Origin: Verrucomicrobiota bacterium
GTDB taxonomy: Bacteria; Verrucomicrobiota; Verrucomicrobiia; Chthoniobacterales; UBA10450
Reading direction: 5' to 3'
NCBI GenBank assembly: GCA_003218975.1
Contig: QHPD01000101.1
Location: forward strand, 16,436 to 80,435
Length of the DNA: 64,000 bases
The position numbers were made by a program, and so were the translations under genes. Every line of letters begins with the position of its first letter. Position 1 is the stretch's first letter. Shown piece after piece: positions 59,492 to 64,000 of the stretch. Below the pieces are notes generated by a model. It ran no database searches, had not been told where the DNA came from, and was given only the letters and a program-made list of their open reading frames with translations.

Positions 59492-61276
59492 CTACAGCTC
59501 GCGCTCTTTCAGTTGCGCGATTGTCTCGCGAATCATCCGGTAACCGAAATGGCCCTGCCGGACGCGAAGCAATTCCGACCCGCGCCATTTCTGCTGGATT
59601 TCCTTGATATGTTCGAGTCGCACAATTAAATCGAACTCGCCTGCAACGAATAGAACGCGAGCTGGATCGCATAGCGGCTGATTGTGCATCGGTGAGCTCA
59701 GATGAAAGTGCCGCGCGACGAGGGATGGATCGATATTTGCCCGACGCAGTTCGCGCCGCATGAATCGCGCCGCCGGGCTCTCCCAGATCGCGTGCTCAAC
59801 ATTTACGATAGGCGCCATCAACGCGACGAAACGAAAATCCCGCTCAACCATGGCGAGAAGCGCGCCGATCCATCCGCCATAACTGGTGCCGAGCACACCA
59901 AATTCTTGGCAACCGCGCTCGCGTAAGGCACTCATTAACTGTCGCAATTCGATCACACCTTGACGAAGCCCCTCTGCGTTGCGGATGAGATCGGCGGTGA
60001 TAGCGAGTTCCCCGTTCCAGTATCCGCGCGGAACCCGCGAATAATGATACGGCAGATGGACGAAGCACGCATTCCAACCCAGTTCGTTAAAGCGCGCGGC
60101 GTAACGGCGATACCCAATGTGGCTGGCCGACATGAGCGCGTGCAACATGAAGACCGTCGGCGCTCTCCAGCCTCGCGCACATGGGAAAAAATCAGCACGT
60201 GCGATGTTGTTCGCGGGAAAATTTGTATTGATCGGGCTGGGCCATGTGATTGTGACGGTAGATCGGTCGCCGATCGCAGTAGCAATTTCAGCACCGTTGG
60301 GCACAGCGTAAAAACTCTCGGCGGTGAATTTCTCGCACGCCGTGACATAGCGCTCCATTTCCCCACGACTACGCGCGCGCAGATGGTGACGCGACTGAAG
60401 CAGATTAATCGACGCGCACATCAGAAAGTCGATGCCGCTCGCGGCAAAACGCGGCACCAAGTATGGTTTAGCCTCACCACGAAGGCCACGAAGATCACGA
60501 AGCGGAACAGACGCCTTTTGAATCTGCTTTTCTTCGTGCCCTTCGTAATCTTCGTTGTTGACGATACGTGGCGATTTCTTGAGCATTCGCTCTCTTGGTG
60601 GATGCGGAAGATCGTCAGGTGTGAGCGAAAACGTTTCGCGCAACTCTGCGTACAGAAGTTTGAACGCGGCGGCCAATTCGCATTCGATCCGTTCGCGCGC
60701 CTCGGATTTTTGTGGGTCGGGGAAATGCGAGATCGGATTGCCAAAGGCGATCCAGATTGGTGTGCGCCGCAGCGCCAGCCACCGTTTCCTTGAATATAGA
60801 CGATCGCTGCCGACGATGACGCACGGCAGAATTGAAACACCGGCCATATGAGCGAGCGTTGCTGCACCTCGCCGGAGCGGCGCGCCTTCAAGCAATGAGT
60901 GTGCGCGATCGCGAATGCCACCCTCAGGGAACAATCCGACGACGTGCCCGCTCTTCAGCCGCTCGATCGCAGTGCGGATCGTCTTGCGATCAGCACGGTG
61001 TCGATCGGCCGGAAATGCATCGACCGCGCGCAACAGAAGTCCTAGAAGTGGGAATCGAAAGAATTCTGCCATCGTCATCCAATCGATCTTCCGTCGGACA
61101 ACCGACGAAATAATGAACGGATCGAAATGACTGATGTGATTTGCTTCCAATAAAAATCCGCCCGCGTGGTTCGCATTTTCGCGTCGCAATACCCAGACGC
61201 GCGCGACACACCCAAACAGCAGTTTCATCAACAGCGCTGCCGTGCGGTTGGCGAATGAGTAAAACAGTGAGCGCAT
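59492..61276 (-). CDS. PlsC acyltransferase fused to a C-terminal alpha/beta hydrolase
   Basis: NHISHFDPF (HX4D), FPEGGIRDR; C-terminal GVLGTSYGGWIGALLAMV (GxSxG). Confidence 0.85.
   Translation of the reverse strand: MRSLFYSFANRTAALLMKLLFGCVARVWVLRRENANHAGGFLLEANHISHFDPFIISSVVRRKIDWMTMAEFFRFPLLGLLLRAVDAFPADRHRADRKTIRTAIERLKSGHVVGLFPEGGIRDRAHSLLEGAPLRRGAATLAHMAGVSILPCVIVGSDRLYSRKRWLALRRTPIWIAFGNPISHFPDPQKSEARERIECELAAAFKLLYAELRETFSLTPDDLPHPPRERMLKKSPRIVNNEDYEGHEEKQIQKASVPLRDLRGLRGEAKPYLVPRFAASGIDFLMCASINLLQSRHHLRARSRGEMERYVTACEKFTAESFYAVPNGAEIATAIGDRSTVTITWPSPINTNFPANNIARADFFPCARGWRAPTVFMLHALMSASHIGYRRYAARFNELGWNACFVHLPYHYSRVPRGYWNGELAITADLIRNAEGLRQGVIELRQLMSALRERGCQEFGVLGTSYGGWIGALLAMVERDFRFVALMAPIVNVEHAIWESPAARFMRRELRRANIDPSLVARHFHLSSPMHNQPLCDPARVLFVAGEFDLIVRLEHIKEIQQKWRGSELLRVRQGHFGYRMIRETIAQLKEREL
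60477..60557. repeat. Imperfect inverted repeat of CACGAAG-type units inside the PlsC-hydrolase fusion gene
   Basis: CCACGAAGGCCACGAAGATCACGAAG ... CTTCGTGCCCTTCGTAATCTTCGTTG. Confidence 0.8.
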
Positions 61277-61340
61277 CTAATCATGCTTTCTTGTACGCTA
61301 GAAAAGCGCTGTTATCCGAGGTTGGTTTGGCTTTGAAGTA

Positions 61341-61933
61341 TCAATACACACAACGATAGAGATGTTGGTGTAAGTTATATGTAGGCGCACTTCCGAATCG
61401 GAGTTCCAAGTGATCTTCTCGACACCGGACCGTGTGCGGATCGCTGTGGCGTGCCTCCGGTCTAACCCGCTCGATTTCCGTGCTGATGGCTTCATAATCT
61501 AGTTTTTTTATAGCCACCTCCCCCATTCTGAATTCTAAAGCCCCAAACGAACGTGCTCGCATTATCTGGAGCATCGAGCAGAAGGCATTTTGTGGAATCG
61601 TGATTCCAGACGGCTTGGATGTAGCGAGGGAAAGTGGAATGGCGAAAAAAGAACTTGGCCATCAGCGTGGCGAGACAAAGTGATATTGCAAGCATCAGAA
61701 CTCGTTTTGTCGTCGCAATGCCAAGCTACCTTCCAGCTACCGTCGGGCGATATACGAGTAGAATTAGCAAGCGGCTCCGGAAGTGGCCAGTGGGCCGAAA
61801 CGGCCGCCGCCACAAGGCATGCGGCGATGGCTGCTACCTTTCGGGAACCAGTTCCTTGCATTTTTTGAGATCGAGTTTCCCGGAGGCGAGCACGGGGATG
61901 GATTCGACGCGTTGGACGTGTTTCGGTATCCAC
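61341..61933 (-). pseudogene. Small secreted protein gene fragmented across three frames
   Basis: Protein-like segments continue through 61562-61933, 61492-61695 and 61341-61574, with junctions at homopolymers (T6; G5/A7). Confidence 0.45.
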
Positions 61934-64000
61934 AAGTTTGGGATACCGGCTTCGTGAAGTTCTTTGCGGAGCTCACCAAGATCGACATCTACCGCGCTCA
62001 GCAGGACGAGCGCTTCGCCTTTGGCTTCGTCTTGCACTCCCACGACTGCGAGCGGCCGTTCATCTCTTCCCGATAAGCCCAACAGATCGACAATTTTATT
62101 TTCCACCGCTTCGTGCGGCACCATTTCGCCGCCGATCTTTGAGAAGCGCGAAAGCCGGCCTTCGATGTAGAGAAATCCATCTTCATCGAAGCGGCCAATG
62201 TCGCCGGTTTTCAACCAACCATCGCGCAAGACTTCCGCGGTCTGCTTCGGATCATGCAGATATCCTTCGAAGATGTTAACGCCGCGCAGCCAAAGCATCC
62301 CGGTTTCGTGCAATGAGAGTTTGCGATCTGTTTCGGCTTCGCGAATTTCCGCAGCGATTCCAGGCGCCATTCTCCCCACCGAATACAAGCGACTGGTTGG
62401 CTCGACGTTTCGCAGCGGCTCCGGCAAGTTAACGCTGACTACCGGCGCCGTCTCGGTGAGTCCATATCCTTCGTAGACTATTTTGCCAAAGCGTTCTTCA
62501 AAATGCCTGGCAAGATCGAGAGGCAATTTTTCCGCGCCGGCGATGGTGAGGCGCAAGCTGCGAAGCTGATGTGGCTGGGCTTTACGCAAGTACACGCGCA
62601 GAAAAGTGGGCGTCGCCAGCAGGAATGTCAGTTTATATCGCTCGATCAGCGCGGCGCACCTAGCCGCTTCCAACGGATTTGGATACGTGACAATGCGCAC
62701 GCCTTCGATAAGCGGATACCATAGTGTGACGGTCGATCCGAAGGTGTGAAAAAACGGCAGCGACGCGAGAATTGCATCATTCTTTTTCGCGTCGAGTAAT
62801 TGCCGGAACTGCGAGACGTTTCCGACAACATTGCGGTGACTGACCACGACTCCTTTTGGTTCGCCAGTGGTTCCACTCGTAAACAGCAAGACTGCTTCCG
62901 TATGGCCGCCTTCCTTTGGAATTTGCAACAGCTGCAAAAGCAAACGAGCCGGAAGGAGGATCGATATCAACCACCAGAAAATGATTTGGCGTTTCATTCG
63001 CGGCATCAGTTCGTCCAACTTCAAAACGCGCTCAGGCCACGGGAAATCTTTGATTCGTTCCATGAATTGCGTGGCCGAAATAGCAACCCGCAGGTTGGCG
63101 CGCCCGCAGCACGATTCGTTCGCGGCGCGTCCGATGGTGAAATTAAGATCGACCGGAACTTTCCCGGCCAGCGTGACAGCTAGGTTTGCCATCATCGATC
63201 CTTTGTTCGCCGGCAAAACGATGGCAATTCGTTCGTCGGCAAATTGCCTACGAAGAAAGCGGCTCAATGCCGCGGCAGCCCCAAGCAATTTCGACCGGCT
63301 TAGAGTGCTATGATCAAGCCCGTCGATTACGGCGGTTGCAAAAGGTCGCCTCTTTAATCCGCGCACGCACTCTTCGGCAAGATGTCGATGCAGTGATGGG
63401 CGGCGGCTAAAACAAAATTCGCCTAGCTTGAGGAGCTCTTCGCGCACGGTCGCGACGTTGGCATCGTCTGCTTTGAGCGGTTTGCCAAACGCGATCGTAA
63501 CAGGATAGCGGACCCGTTTTGGCAATTTCCTGAAAAATTTTCCGCCTTGGAATGAGAAGATCGATCCCCAGAGTTGGTCGAGCCAAACCGGAACGACCTC
63601 CGCATTGGCGTGCCGCGCGATCAATTCGTAACCGCGCTGCAAGCGCAGCAGGACCCCCGTGCGTTCGAGACGGCCTTCAGGAAAAACGCATACGATCTCG
63701 CCATCGGCGATTTTTTCCGTAGCCAGGCGAACCGCAGGATGCGAGTGGTGGGTGTTAATCGGAATGCAGCCCAGCACGCGCAACAAGGAGTGCAAAATGG
63801 GTTTGTGATAATATTCCTCGTCGATGACATAGCGGATCGGCCGAGGACAAGCGAGTTGCAGCACAATGGCGTCCACCCAACTGATATGGTTAGGCAAGAG
63901 CAAAAATCCGCCGCTCGGCAAGTTTTCGAGTCCGAGAGCAGTCACTCGGTAAAAGCAACGCACCAGCGGTCGACAAAAAAAGTAGAGCGCGCGTTCGGCG
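61834..64000 (-). CDS. PlsC acyltransferase + AMP-dependent acyl-ACP/CoA synthetase (Aas-like), 5' truncated by the window end
   Basis: NHISWVDAI, FPEGRLERTG; FTSGTTGEPKGVVVSH, YGLTETAPVVSVN, GWLKTGDIGRFDEDGFLYIEGR; frame stays open to 64000. Confidence 0.9.
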   Translation of the reverse strand, partial: AERALYFFCRPLVRCFYRVTALGLENLPSGGFLLLPNHISWVDAIVLQLACPRPIRYVIDEEYYHKPILHSLLRVLGCIPINTHHSHPAVRLATEKIADGEIVCVFPEGRLERTGVLLRLQRGYELIARHANAEVVPVWLDQLWGSIFSFQGGKFFRKLPKRVRYPVTIAFGKPLKADDANVATVREELLKLGEFCFSRRPSLHRHLAEECVRGLKRRPFATAVIDGLDHSTLSRSKLLGAAAALSRFLRRQFADERIAIVLPANKGSMMANLAVTLAGKVPVDLNFTIGRAANESCCGRANLRVAISATQFMERIKDFPWPERVLKLDELMPRMKRQIIFWWLISILLPARLLLQLLQIPKEGGHTEAVLLFTSGTTGEPKGVVVSHRNVVGNVSQFRQLLDAKKNDAILASLPFFHTFGSTVTLWYPLIEGVRIVTYPNPLEAARCAALIERYKLTFLLATPTFLRVYLRKAQPHQLRSLRLTIAGAEKLPLDLARHFEERFGKIVYEGYGLTETAPVVSVNLPEPLRNVEPTSRLYSVGRMAPGIAAEIREAETDRKLSLHETGMLWLRGVNIFEGYLHDPKQTAEVLRDGWLKTGDIGRFDEDGFLYIEGRLSRFSKIGGEMVPHEAVENKIVDLLGLSGRDERPLAVVGVQDEAKGEALVLLSAVDVDLGELRKELHEAGIPNLWIPKHVQRVESIPVLASGKLDLKKCKELVPER

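Noticed and set aside
1-64000. CRISPR arrays or prophage
   Set aside because: No regularly spaced direct repeats and no capsid, terminase or integrase-like proteins seen in the ORF translations.

Overview
This 64 kb window is bacterial chromosomal DNA. My inference is a Verrucomicrobia/Spartobacteria-like soil lineage. It is almost fully coding and has no rRNA, CRISPR array, prophage or recognisable transposase. Core loci: rplA-rplJ-rplL-rpoB-rpoC, a PduO-type cobalamin adenosyltransferase, rpsB-tsf, purS-(PMP3)-purQ-bioD, tyrS, thrB, lpxK, hpnH-shc (hopanoids), sodB, dapL and one tRNA(CAU). Accessory loci: a split LigD (phosphoesterase+ligase at 15 kb, polymerase at 28 kb, plus a duplicated polymerase tail), a GT4 plus amylo-glucosidase pair, tandem cupins, TPR proteins, peptidases, a divergent sigma/anti-sigma pair, and two PlsC-fusion lipid enzymes. 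The strongest unexplained signal is a dispersed set of short palindromic elements. Most have a GTAG/TAG foot followed by a 3-nt-loop hairpin, often paired tail-to-tail (REP/BIME-like). Their TAG serves as the actual stop codon of at least seven genes. Other palindromic elements lie in frame inside ligD, purS and a PlsC-hydrolase fusion gene. I also report a 34-aa AURKAIP1/COX24 (bS22/mS38-like) gene absent from the ORF track, hairpins flush against start codons, and two probably frameshifted genes. All calls were made by eye from the sequence and the ORF track; no searches were run.
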